From Dendrophyllia cribrosa (taxonomy: Eukaryota > Cnidaria > Anthozoa > Scleractinia > Dendrophylliidae), in the NCBI GenBank assembly GCA_024195265.1, contig JAJLRJ010000009.1, positions 2,356,001-2,420,000 on the forward strand: a DNA stretch of 64,000 nt. Reading direction: 5' to 3'. Position numbers and translations under genes: made by a program. The notes beneath the pieces are model-generated. The model worked only from the letters and a program-made list of their open reading frames with translations. It ran no database searches and had not been told where the DNA came from. Positions 9,695 through 22,500 of the stretch are shown here, in pieces; the stretch's first letter is position 1; each line of letters starts with the position of its first letter.

Positions 9695-10774
9695 TAAAGT
9701 GCTTGGTAAAGGTAAACCATTAGCGTGCAATTTGCTTGAAGAGTTTTGATTTTGAAACCGTGAAAACACTCAGGTTTTGATTTCGATTTTTGCTGTCGGC
9801 AACAGAGCTTGATCGACCAAAACAGTGGCCTATTTTTTTTGTTTATGCACCTTAACCCTATTCAGCCTGGGCTTCTTTTGAGTTTCTTAGCCTGGGGGGG
9901 GGGCACCCCCTTCGTAACTTCAAGAACATTAAGGCTATGACAATGAAACCTAGAGGGTATATAGTACGTCCAAAACTGTCTCCTTTGCGGTCCGCACAAT
10001 GGAACGATGACGTCATATGACGCATGTGAATGCTTGCTATTAAGTTGGATATTAAGATAAATTGTTATCTCTTGCAATATTTATATTTCATATAGATTTT
10101 ATATAAATTCACACTTTTTTAATTAAGTAATTTATACCTATATTCATTGTATAAGGTGGTCTGCCTCGTATGGTGTCTATGACTCTTTTCCTGACCATCC
10201 TTATGGCCTTACTCTTCATTTTTTTTCTTTATTATTTTTTTCTTTATTTACTTATTATTTATTTATTTTATTATTTTTTCTCTTCTTCTCTTATTATGTA
10301 AGTATTGCCATTAAATTGTAATAAATAAAATTATTAGGTAATTAGTTATACGGCCGCCATCTTGGATCCGCCATCTTGGATTTCTGAATTGTTTTAAAAC
10401 CTCTTAAAAACCGTCCAAATTCACTCAAAATTAATCAAAACCAATAAATAAACGCTAAATGACGTAAAAATATAAAAGTTATAGCAATAAACAGTATTTT
10501 TTCTTCATTCAAAGGTATAAATATACAAATTTAAAAAACATGGTTGTCAAAATCTTGTTGCCATGGAAACATTAAGTCACGTGATCAAAAAATTGTCACA
10601 TAAAATTGTTGCCAGATAAATTTTAGGAAAAGTCACAAAGTTTGGTGGCGTTTGAATACATATTAAAGAAGTTATGAATGTTGAAAGTTAGCGCGCGCAC
10701 TTTAAACGTTACTATAAATCTTCCTCTTGGTGTTCTGGTACTAGTTGGCTACAAGTATGTTGTGCGACACTTAC
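9695..10774. other. Non-coding: G-tract, T/A-rich stretch
   Basis: Holds a run of ten G (9894-9903) followed by CACCCCC, a T-rich and TTATTTATT-type stretch (about 10215-10320), and a pair of CCGCCATCTTGGAT copies (10356-10381). No exon of the adjacent TRAF-like gene and no MATH-domain coding sequence could be found here on the minus strand. Confidence 0.5.
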
Positions 10775-11115
10775 CTCAATGTAAGTTCTTGTATTGGTCT
10801 CTCTTGCCTCATGCGAGCCTCCTCCAGCCGGCGCTCCAGGTGCTGAACCGTGTCAGAAAGAGTGACAACCCTGTTCCGCAGATCATCTATCTCGCCACGT
10901 TGTTGGTGAGTCTGAGCTGACAATTCACCCACATAGACATCTTGGGCAGCCTGTTCTTGAGGGCGTGCCTCCATACCACCCCGGGTGCGTCTTGGTGGAT
11001 TTCTTTGTGTCTGGGTAACCTGGGCCGGTAATAGGTCAGCAATTGCTTTTGACATATCCATCATATGACTTGTAAGCTGCTCATTAACATGTTTGGTAAC
11101 TGCAGCTCGCAAACC
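10775..11115 (-). CDS. TRAF6-like exon: coiled-coil region
   Basis: 341 bases, phase 0 start after the acceptor TCTGCCTTTAG, phase 2 end at the donor GTAAGT. Begins [20 protein letters not shown], continuing the last finger as in TRAFs, then a Pro/Arg-rich break and a heptad-patterned segment ([20 protein letters not shown]) that should form the trimerising coiled coil. The protein would continue into a MATH domain; that exon is not in the window. Confidence 0.85.
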
Positions 11116-14100
11116 CTAAAGGCAGACAAAAAAAGTGTGAGCTATATTTATGGATGACACCCTCTGGACCAGGTCTACCTTTAAGACGTATCCACCATAT
11201 TGAAAGTGACGTAACCTTTCTGTATAAATGGCGTTCCATCATCAAAACTCAACATTGCTTGTGGGGAAGGGGGGGGGGGGGGGTAGACTATTGCCTGCAT
11301 TTTTTGAAAACCACTACTAATTACTTGCAGAACACTGCTTTGAACGTTGTCAACGGATACCAAGTTTTGAGCAAATTCATCACCGTAATAAACACGGTTT
11401 TGCGTGACCAAAGGAATGTTTAGCCCCTATATGTACATGCGCGCGAATGGCGTCAAAGACCTCTTTAGTACTGTGACGTTATGTATATGCATTCTTAATA
11501 ACTTGAAACTGTGTTGTTCACCTGAAAACGTTTGAAATGGCAGTTGTTTAAACGTTTTAGCCTGAAAACAACTGCAATGTGTTTTTTACACAGCAAATAA
11601 CGGCATCGAAAAAAGCTTTAGCATGGTATTTGAACAAATACAGCCAATTATCGTATCGACGAATCTCAAAATATTCTGTGCAAAGAATATGTAGTGGGAA
11701 CTTCTTGGAAGTGCTACAGAGAGTCGAAGCTGTAAGAAAAAGTAAGTGACCGGGAGACCAAGAAACGAAATCCAACATTTCGCCGTGGATCTTTCCCCTT
11801 TCTTTGCCGCTTCGATGCTCCGCGTGGTTGGTCTTTTCTTTTGTTAGAAGCGATAGCATGTTCCGTTCAAGGGCAAGAATTTAAGTCTGGGTGGCCCTTA
11901 GAGTATACCGCCTCGAGGTTTGACTTATAGGTGCTGTAATATGTATTGTGACGGTCACTGAAATGAACTTCGATGTGAAATTTTTGGCCATCTACATCTT
12001 CAGTTTTACCGCCATGTGGAAATGGTACTTGTTGACATCAGTAGTGGCATGAGCCTCCATGCTTACTACCCAGTGAGAGAATTCAATGTTAAAGCTCTTC
12101 CTTGCCTCTATTTAATTACCGCTTCCGGAAAGGTTTGACGGTTTTTCGTATCTGCGAGACGATAAGTTGTTATGTTAACAACTCTTTGGCTTTCTAAAGC
12201 TTCCAGGCGAACAGCGTAAAGAGCTTGTAGCTAGGCGCGCACGATCACATAAACAACAGACCTTGTTATCAGCGGAAGTCAGTTCAGATTACATAAAAAC
12301 ACAAGGTTATGATCCTTTTCAGTAAAATAGGGCATTTGGTTCATTATGCACTCGAACAGTGTAAGCATCAAGTTATTTTTCCAGCAATCACTGGTATGTA
12401 AGGTATTCATGTATTAATCTTCTAAATTATATGCACCTGTTGCGCCTTTCTCCGTCCATACTCTGATATGAAAAAAGCAAAAGTGGGGCTATTGAAGTTC
12501 CCTGTATATTGTTCAGAAATATCTTCTTATCCTTTAAGAGAATAATTCCAATGAGAAGCCCCCTTTTTCATGCAGTAATAGACCACAAACGGGACGTCTT
12601 TTAAAATAGTCACTTTCAGACAATGGAGGTCGTAAGTACATGTAGTTGGAACACTGCTACAAACAATGTTGACAAATGTAGGTAAATAGTCTTTCTGTAT
12701 AAATTTGCGTTTGATCGTCAAAACTCAACATTGCTTGGGTGGAAGGGGGGGGGGGGGGTAGATTATTTCACTAGCATCTTGTTAAAGTGCCAATAACGAT
12801 TTTTTTTTTCTTATCTGAATCTACACGTCACGTAATGAACGTCTGCGAAAAAATTTTTTTGATTTCAGCAAAACGTGAATTTTTTATCATTTTTTAAAGT
12901 CTTCGAAATTTGCCGCCATTTTGAACCACCATTCGCATTAGTCTCCTCTCGGTCGGACGGGAGCTGTGACGTAGATTAAGGAACGCGTGTTCGAGACTTA
13001 TTCCCATCTCACTTGTAAATAAGGACATTTTTTTATTCTCGCCAAAAATGCCTGAAAGATGTGTCGCAGCGCGCTCTAACAACATATCTGACCCCGAGAA
13101 GAATATTTCTATGCACAAGAATCCTGAACCTACGTCACAGACTGATCTCGTGGGCTTATTGTGAGCCCGTTGCTATTCTTATCAGCGGGGCGGGTCGACC
13201 GCAAAAAAAACGGATTTCGAAGACTTTAAAAAATTATAAAAAATTCACGTTTTGATAAAGAAATAAAAATTTTCGCAGACGTTCATTACGTGACGTGCAG
13301 ATTTAAATAAGAAAAGAAAAAAATCGTTATGGGCACTTTAAATGTCTCAACACTTATGATCTGCAATGTAGGTTCTTGAAACAGGTGCAGTGAGAGCATG
13401 ACTTGGCATTGACAAACTTCCTAACCACTAAGTGCTACAAAGTATGTTAAGAAACCACGCAACTAAAGCAGTGACAACTGACAAACAACGTGCGTTACAT
13501 GAACTTCAGCCTTTTTTAACTTTGTTTAGACAATGTCTTTAGACAATGTCTTGGTTAATTTTATTTATAGGGCGCTCTAGTCGACCACGTTACATGAATG
13601 AACGAGGCACCGTCCCTTTTAAAGTGGAATTTTGTGTTAAAGGTTACAGTCGAACTTTTCCTTACTGGCACCTTTATAGTAAAAAAATTATAGTTAGACA
13701 CCTCTAACGTACGGAGAGCTCACTTGTTCTCAGAGAAACAAAATAATATGGATGGACACCTCGTTAACCCATTGACTCCTGATAATTTTTACGTTTTTGA
13801 GTGATTTTCTGCATATAAACGAGCCATAGGATTTCGTGACTCCATATTTGGGGTTACCATCGAAAGTGCTGCTGTTCTAAAACACTGAAGGCTCGAGTTT
13901 ACTGGAAACGTCATTCTGACGTTGTCATTTTGCGTCGTTGAATTGCAATAAAGGCTCAAATATGGTGTATCTGGGATTTTTGGTAAGTTCACAGCTATTT
14001 TATGAGCTATTTTGAAAAAAATAGCTCATTAGCAGGCGCAAAGGTTGGTTTGTGATGTTAGTATGTTTGTTGGTTTGTTTGTTTGTATGTATGTCTTGGG

Positions 14101-17100
14101 TTATGTCACACCAATCAGATTGCCTCTAGTATGTACACCGTGTACTATGTCAGCCAATCAAATTCTCGCTTCTAAAATGGTATTACTGAAGGTCAAAGAA
14201 GGGCACTTGACATGAATTGAAAATCTGCCATCTTGAATCTTCGCGATTGTTGCCTCAAACACTAAAAGTGTAAAGTTTTGAAGATTTGTTGGTTGGGACC
14301 TGTGCTCTAATCCCGACTGGCTTGCTAACATGGCAATAGTCAGGGGCATTTATTCGGAAATACCGCCTAAAATGTGCTCTATGCATGAATTGTACAATTA
14401 ATGGTCTGCCAGGGATGAGACGTCCAAAAAATGTGGACCGACTGCGGTTACGTTTACAGGTGAGCTTGTACTGAAGTAAGAAAGTATAGCTTTATCGTAA
14501 AAACGGCAAGCGGATTTCAAATAATGTGATGCGGAACATGAATTGTATGTTTCAAACCTAGGTTTCAAGCGATTGCTATTTGAAATTGTATCTTTTTTGT
14601 CAGTCACGTTGTCTGTCCGTGAAAATGTTGAACTTTGTCCTTTTAGAAACTTGTCCGGGATGCATGGAGTTCAACAGAAAACGTAATGCAATTAATATAC
14701 AATTTACAGTATTTAAAACGTTTATCTTTCTTTGAATTAATGTGAGCAGATGTGTAGGTTATTAATTGTATGCCCCCAGCGATTGCTACAAGCGAGTAGC
14801 GACTGTATTTTGTATGAGCAGTCACGTTGTGTGCACGTGCAAATGTTGAACTTTGTCCTTATAGAAACTGGTACGTGATGGAATTCAACATGTTTTCGAG
14901 AAAACGTTAATTGTTATGGTGCGTTAAACAGGGGCACCCAACGACCGAATGTTTCCAAATACGTCAGAAATGTCTAATATGTATTTCTCTATGCTTTAGA
15001 AGCCTGTTTGGTTAATTTGAAGCTGCCCTAAAAAATATTTATCTGTTCGGATATCTTAGGGGAACTTTGGTCGCTTCGAAAGTTCTATGGCGCTTTTTTT
15101 TCTCATCCGAAAGTTTTAGCTATCCTGATGGGTATTTTCGAAAGTTCGAGGACATGGAGTAGCCAATACTTTCATAAGAAAATTTTAGGAGACATTTTTT
15201 TTATACTTGTGCGTATAGCAATTTAGCGAAAATACTAGGCAATATAAATGCTCATCCGAATATTATAGGCGTAAAACCTATTCATCCGAAAACGTTAGGG
15301 GGTGTAAATTATACGAATGGCACTGAGTCCTTCCTTATGGTTCCAAACAGCAGAATCTTAACTCAGTTGTTCTACTGCATTCATATACAGGATTCATCTT
15401 TGTTCCGTTTGTTTTGTTTGTTTTAGCGGACAAAAAAAAACATTCGAAAATTATGAGACATAAAATTATTTCCGAAAATTCTAGGGCAACTTCATTGTTT
15501 TCGCATTATTTCCGGGAATCGCTCGGTGATATTTTTCGAAATTTTTAGCCAACCTTCCATCCGAACAGATATTTTACCGAAACATTTCGTTGGGTGCCCC
15601 TGGTTAAAAAACGCCTGTTTAAAAAACTATTAGTTGCAAAATTCATTTTGGATGCGCTAAGTTTCTGATTTAAGACTTTTCTGGTCGACATTACAGGAAA
15701 AGATGTTTGGTTCCAAATGTCAACCTCAACAATGTTCGTGTAACTAATTTTCAAGCTTGTGGTTTTGAGTTGAAAACAATTTAATCTAATTAGTTTCTGT
15801 TTCTATTTGCACGACTTTTTTGTGGAGAATAAAAACAGTTTAAATACTATTAGTTGCAATTCACAAGGAGACTACCAATATTCATTTTACATGCGTTTAG
15901 TTTCTGTTAAAGACTTTTCTGGTTGACATTACAGAAACAGGTGGTTCAAAGAATTTTCGTGTCACTAATTTAATTAGTTTGTGGTTTAGAGTTGAAAACA
16001 ATTTAATTTAATTCGTTTGCGTCTTCTAGGCCAAAGGGAACCATTTCCACGTTTCTTTTGTAAATAATAAATGCAACTTTTTAAAAAAAGACTAGATACA
16101 AATTTTCAGGAAATAATAATCCTTCAATTTGGATGCATCAAATTTCTGTGCAGGACTTTTCTGGTTGACATTTAATACACTGATTACTGAAACAAGTTGC
16201 TTATTTCACTGGGGCCGTAGATTCGTCATAAAATAACTCCGAAAATCCCGTGAAAAAGCTAACCAAAACTTCCTACCCATTTTCATACCCTAACTCTTTA
16301 CGCTAGAATACAAAAGCAAACTTTGCATTTTTCCACGTAAATAGAGTTTTGGTCCCAGAGGGCCCGTTTCTCGTAAGTCCCGACAACTTTTCGGGCCCGC
16401 AACTCATATTAAAATCAGAATCTATAAAATGGTGATGCATTTTTTAGCCCTCAAACCAGCTCGACTTGTTTTGTCAATTTAGAATTTTATTGCTTAGCTT
16501 TCAAAATCAACAAAATTTTAATCTTTAATGAATACATTGCGCACATAAGATAGCTTTCCGGGCCCGAAAAGTTATCGGGACTTTCGAGAAACGGGACGCA
16601 GTTCGTGATCTCGTTATTTTTTTGGGGGTAGGGGCCGGGCTGGAGGATTTGAAAAACGTATATCTGCAAGCGGTTATTTGTGCTAGTTTTCTTCAGCTGT
16701 TTTGTTGCTTTCACCATTTCATATCATTTAGGGAATTTTCAAAATAGCTCATGCACGCAATGCGTGCCTATGTTTCATCTTTAGTAGCTGCCTGATGAGC
16801 ATCATTAAGCTTGGAGGTAGTTCAGAGTCCACTTTCTCAATGAAGCTAGTTAGGTGTTTTACTTCGTTTACGAATTTGGCTTGTTACTCGTTGAACTGGA
16901 AAAATGGCCGCCACGAAACGAAGTAGCCTTGGGACTCGACTCTGGATGAATTTCTCGACCTACCACGGCATATTTTGGAAGTTGCGACCACTAAAGAACA
17001 CAACAAGCGCGAAATTTCGGTGGTAGGTCGGAGTGGCTGTGGACTTAGTATAAATATGAAATATGTGGGGAAAGGAACGAACGCTGTCAAAAATTGGGGC

Positions 17101-19475
17101 TATTTCCCAGCATGCAGTGCGGTGGTGATGTTGAAAATCGAGGCAAGGTCAGACTCAGTGCTCGAAATTGCGCCTGTATCAGGCGCATTTGCGACTAAGA
17201 TTTTGCTTTTGCGACTAAAATTTGTCTGTTAGTCGCAATTTTGCGACTGTTTTACGGACTAGCTAATAAAGGAACAGTTTTGTGTCTTACTTGTAACTGG
17301 TAGTTGTAATTTTATCCGAAAAATCCTGCGAAATTCACGTTGAATGTTGCGTGACTTAATCGTCAATTTCGTGCCCATTAACGCGGTTTCCAAGAAGTGT
17401 ATCACCCGTGCACTTTTTCAGACTTTCTTAGAAATTTCTCGTTTCTCATTTCCAGTTCTGGTTCCTTTGACGTAATTGCGATTTTTTTGCGACTAAAATT
17501 TTCGAACTTGCAACTACATTTTAGGAATTACTCGCAAATTGCAATTGAGAATTTTTTTTAATTTCGAGCCCTGTCAGTATGTACTAGAACGAGAGGCTGT
17601 AGCTCGGCCCGAGCAACGAATAAGAGCAAAAAAATTCACTGCTAAGCTAGGGCTAGGACTGAATTTAGCTGTGAATGTTGACTTTTGGGTTTGCCACGAT
17701 GATTTGAATAAAAAAATCTAAAGGCAAAAACGTGATTTTTGTTGTTTTTCTATGACGTTAAAAACGGTCATTTTTGTTATTGTCCAAATTCAAACGCTGA
17801 TATTCTGCAAAAATCGCTGACTTTTTTGTGTTTATTGGGTATCTCAATTTGAGGGAATTTCTAGTCAACGCTCACAACTGCTAGTTAAGGCAATGTTCGC
17901 ACGATTGAGAAAGTTGCAATTTTTTAAAACAATTTACATTCAATACTGCTTGGTCATACCTGAAATGTGCATCCAACTATGTTGAAAGGACATTTGATTT
18001 CTGTTCTAGGACACTCTTTTTCCAAATGTTCTTTCATCTGAAAAAATGAAAAGCATAAACATGTATTTGTAACACTTCATTTATTATGTTAACCTTTCAA
18101 ATTAAACGCATAAAATGTGTACAATCTTTATTCTCAGACTGTCTAGCCTTTTTAATTAACAAGATACGAGTACATTGATGTTTTTTCAACCTAAAATGCT
18201 TTTTGTGATTGTATAGTGTAAACTTAAACTGTCTTGATTTACCAGTAGGGGGTGGGGGTGAGTAATGGTTAACATACCAACTAACATACTATTTTCACAT
18301 CATTTTCCATCTTTTGCTTTATACTTGAGAGGGAACTGGGAATGAAATGAAAGTGGTATCTTTGTACCAACTGGGATGAAAGGACTAACGCAAATGTACC
18401 CTTTAATTTCCAACAAAAATTTCCAACCATTTCCAACAGAAATTACTGCAGAAGTTGGCAAGCACTCCAGGACTTCAAAATCTGATAATTTGAGAGTTTT
18501 CATGACAAACAAACCAAACAGTATGAGGGAAAACACAAGTAAATTGATGAAGATGCTCCATTTCTAATATGTTCAAATAATTATGTTAAAAAAAACAGGA
18601 ATTTCGATACCTACTACTAACAGCTATTTAAATAGTGAAAAATAAAACACTGAGAAGTAGGTTAAAGAAATGAAATGCAGCTGAGGTTTTTTTTTAAACT
18701 GACTTCAAGGTGTTAGGATACCTGAAAAAACATCCTAACTTTCAAACCATAAAAAATTCTTGGAGAAATTTTATAGATAGAGGATATTACATGGCCGCGT
18801 GAAGATACGAAATTTCTCTTCGAGTGTTGAAAAATATTTTTCAACACGAGAAGAGAAATTTCGTATTTTCAAGCGGCCATGTAATGTTCTGTTTATTATA
18901 TAAACACCAATGAAATTAAACCATTTCACTTTAATATTTTTTTGTAGTATTAAAGTAGCAACGGTGTTCTTTTCACGTGTGAAGATAACATGTTATTCTC
19001 ACGTGTGAAGATATGATGTTTACGCGCGAAAGCTCACCTGGTATTTCATTGGTGTTTATATAATAATAATAAGTATCACATATCCAAAACCTCCTTCATG
19101 GTGATGCTTTTCTTTGTTTCAGTTTTTCAAGTAAAATAGATAAAATATGAGCAGCAGAACTGTATGGATATTTACAAGGGCGAGCGGCAGGCAAGCCATT
19201 GTAAATATCCTTATAAAATTCATTAATAATTCATAAGGAAAGTACAAAAGAAATGAAAATTTAATGAAGGTTTGTAAACCCCAATACAAATCAACTGAGT
19301 TGATGAATTATTAAACAGTAGCATTAACTTTTGATACAGACATTGCTCAGCTAATTAGTATGCATTAACTTTTCATACAGATCTCTACTCATTGTTTCAT
19401 TTCATAAGTAGGATAAAATATTCGCGTCCGATCTGTATGGGCGTTTACAATGGCTCGCCTTCGGCTCGCCATTGT

Positions 19476-19518
<43 letters not shown>

Positions 19519-22500
19519 ACAAACCTTCATGTTTTCGTATAACATTGACAAAGCAGGTGTATTTGTTGTGGTTAAAATTTTTAAATTAAACCAGTTTAGT
19601 TTTAATTCTTATTATTTATTTCTTTTTTTAGGGGGGGGGGGGGGGGGGGGGGGGGTGGGGTAGATTCATTACCATAATCTGAGAAAAGGGAAAATCAAAA
19701 CAAAACTGGTTTAAAACATTTACAAGCAAAACAAAAATTAAACCCAACATATTGACAGTCACAGGGAGATGGATTACCATGTCTCTTGGTATGTTTTCTT
19801 TTTCACATTTTTCACAAGCCTGTGGATACTTCGGACAGCCTTGATAATGATTCTGAAATGAAACCATTCAAAAATTATAATACTCTGTTTCATTGAAGTG
19901 TTTTATGCAAAGAACCATAATTGATGAAGTTTTTTTTGAAGCATTCTTTGTCTCCTCAGATGGCCGGACCAGAAAATCAAATTAATCAAATGAACTACAG
20001 TGTATATGGAAATGGACAGACCAAAACCTGTGGAGGTCACGTTGAAGGGCAGGGCATGGAAATAGATTAGGCATACCTTAAGAAAACCACACGGAAATAT
20101 AGCAAAGAGCCTTTGAATGGAACCTTCAGGGCAATAGAAAGAGAGTGCCCTGTTCAAACGAAAGAAAGACTTGATTTCGGACTTTAATGTTTCACAGGGA
20201 ATTGAGAAGTTGAAAAAAGAGAAAAAGAACTGCTGATTTCTTTTGAAAGGTCTCCAATACTAACCTTGTCAGTGTAAAATGAACTGCTTGCGGGTCACCG
20301 CCTTTTGATAATAATTGAAGGGCCGAGAGCATGTCCAGCCTATATGACTTTTTAGGCCTTTTTTTATTTTTTCTTGCTCAGATTTGTCCAATTTTGGCAT
20401 GTGAACTAGAAATAAGTTGCAAAACATTGTTCCGAAATTTTTTCTGTTGTTTTTTTCCGTCGTTTTCGAGAAATACCGTATGCAAAAAAAAAAAAATAAA
20501 TAAATCAAAGGCTCCTATTGTAACGCAATATTGCGGTAAGCTTCTGTTTTCACACTGACACGGTTCCATATTTTTAAAATGAAACGTAAGGAATTTTGAC
20601 GAACGCAAAAGAAGTAAATCACTTTCATAATGTCCAGTTCGGAAAAAAAAAAAGAAAAAAAAAAAAAAAAAAAAAAAAAAAGATGCTGAGCGTGATTCGA
20701 ACCCGGAGCCGTCCGAGCGCAAATCCCCGACCAAACCACTAGACCACCGAGGAACACAGGCTCAGTTCAGGCTAAGTTTTATTATTTAAAGGTTGATACG
20801 CATCAAAACGCGTATCTCGATTTCAAAATCCTTTTAGAATTTAATGTTGCATTAAAGACTCCAAATGCGAAACGTCTTCCCGCCGGCCAGCAACAACTCA
20901 CTTCGAACTGCCCAAAGCTGTATTTCAAGTGCCCGACCACGCACAGCGGACCGATCTACCACTGTCGCAAAGCATGTCGGGAAATCCTACAACAAAACCG
21001 AAATGGAGTTCCCGCCCGAAAGTTATTGCAAAATACTATAAGTCTCAAAGCACTTCGGATATCGGGCATTTCGACCACGGCAAGGGATGGAAAATGGCCC
21101 ACAACTCTCAACGCTGCCCCTTTTCTGATCCGAAGTGATTCCAGACTTTCCCGCCGACTCGTCTTCCCAACCAAGGTCCGTTTTTCACCTTGAGCGCTAA
21201 ATGGCGCTTCAGAAACACGACTCATTTCTTTGAGAAGTGCTAGAGACTTAAGGATTTCCGGACTTAATGATGTCTTTCAATCACCGCATGGGCCTTGTAC
21301 ACGTTGGCTTACACACACGCTACAGAGGCGATGTGTTGCCGTGGTGAGCTCACGATAGATAAGCGAGCCAGGTGTGCGTAAATAACGGTATTTTCGTTCA
21401 GGTTGTTGGCACTGGTCAGAAGTATTGCAGTCGCGTATTCTCACAGCCATACTGCTTTGAAATGGCTTCGAAATTGCGCTCTGAATGTACAGTCAAAGCA
21501 CTGGAGGGCCAGAACTCTGCTTTTTTGAGGTGAAATTGGTCAAATTCCTTAGGGTTAGTGCAAATTCGACAAGGGCTTGTGATATTATCCGTTGTACGAT
21601 AAAATGAGGCTATTCTGAGCGAGAAAAAACAAAAAAGGGCCTAAAAAGTCATATAGGCTGGACATGCTCTTGGCCCTTCAATTATAGTACATGTGAGAAA
21701 GATAGTAATTTCTTGCTTTATCAACCATGGACAGTACACTGCCAAATATGTTTGATTCAACACATTCAGGTGTTGTACAGATATTACAATCTTCATGTGA
21801 CTGGGAGCAATTTAGTTGGTAAATCGAGACTGAGAGTGCTCAATTTCTACTAATGTGGCCTGGTTCAAATGTGGGTTGAGTTTGTTGGTTCATGTTCTTG
21901 TTCCACAGGTATTATCTGCAAGATCCATTTCCATTTTCAATCTGGAAACTGCTGACATACTGTAGGAAGAGCCTGCTTTGTGGATTTCCACTGTATTGCT
22001 GTCTTAATTTCTTCTTTTATATTTACATTACCATGTATGCCAATAACGACAAACCTCCAATCCATTCCATATTACATCCTCTTTGCAGAAGTTACAAGGT
22101 ACGGTCCTGTTAGGACACTCTCTGTCTAAATGCTGCTTAAGATCTTTCTTTTTCAGTTGCTTTCCACACTCCTTGGGGCAAGTTATGTCGACAAACTCAC
22201 ACTCTTCTAAATGATCCTGAAAAAATAAAAAGCACTTCAAATTGTTTGGATATTCCTGATTAAAAGAAAAAGTTAATGCAATGTTGTACCACCCAAATTC
22301 AAACAATACAGTGGCAGATGTGTTGTGTGAACTCGGAAAATAAGGCCCAAAGGAACAAGTAATTTTTTTATTCTGAAAATTTTTCACTCTGGTCCCCTTC
22401 TTTTTCAATGAGGTTGCACTTTGAGCCAAATCCCGATCGACTAACAAACTGATACATGTATTGTAAAACAGTTATTCAGTTTGCTTTGCAGTGTTGCTGA

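Noticed and set aside
14002..16752. A 2.75 kb transposon bounded by ATGAGCTATTTTGAAAA
   Set aside because: The arms are short and A/T-rich, other elements lie between them, and no target duplication is seen.
16790..16815. CTGATGAGCATC as a second hammerhead core
   Set aside because: No stem II followed by GAAA and no cleavage triplet at the required spacing.
20683..20756. Functional tRNA gene
   Set aside because: Box A and B are present, but the acceptor arms do not pair and the T-stem has two mismatches of five.
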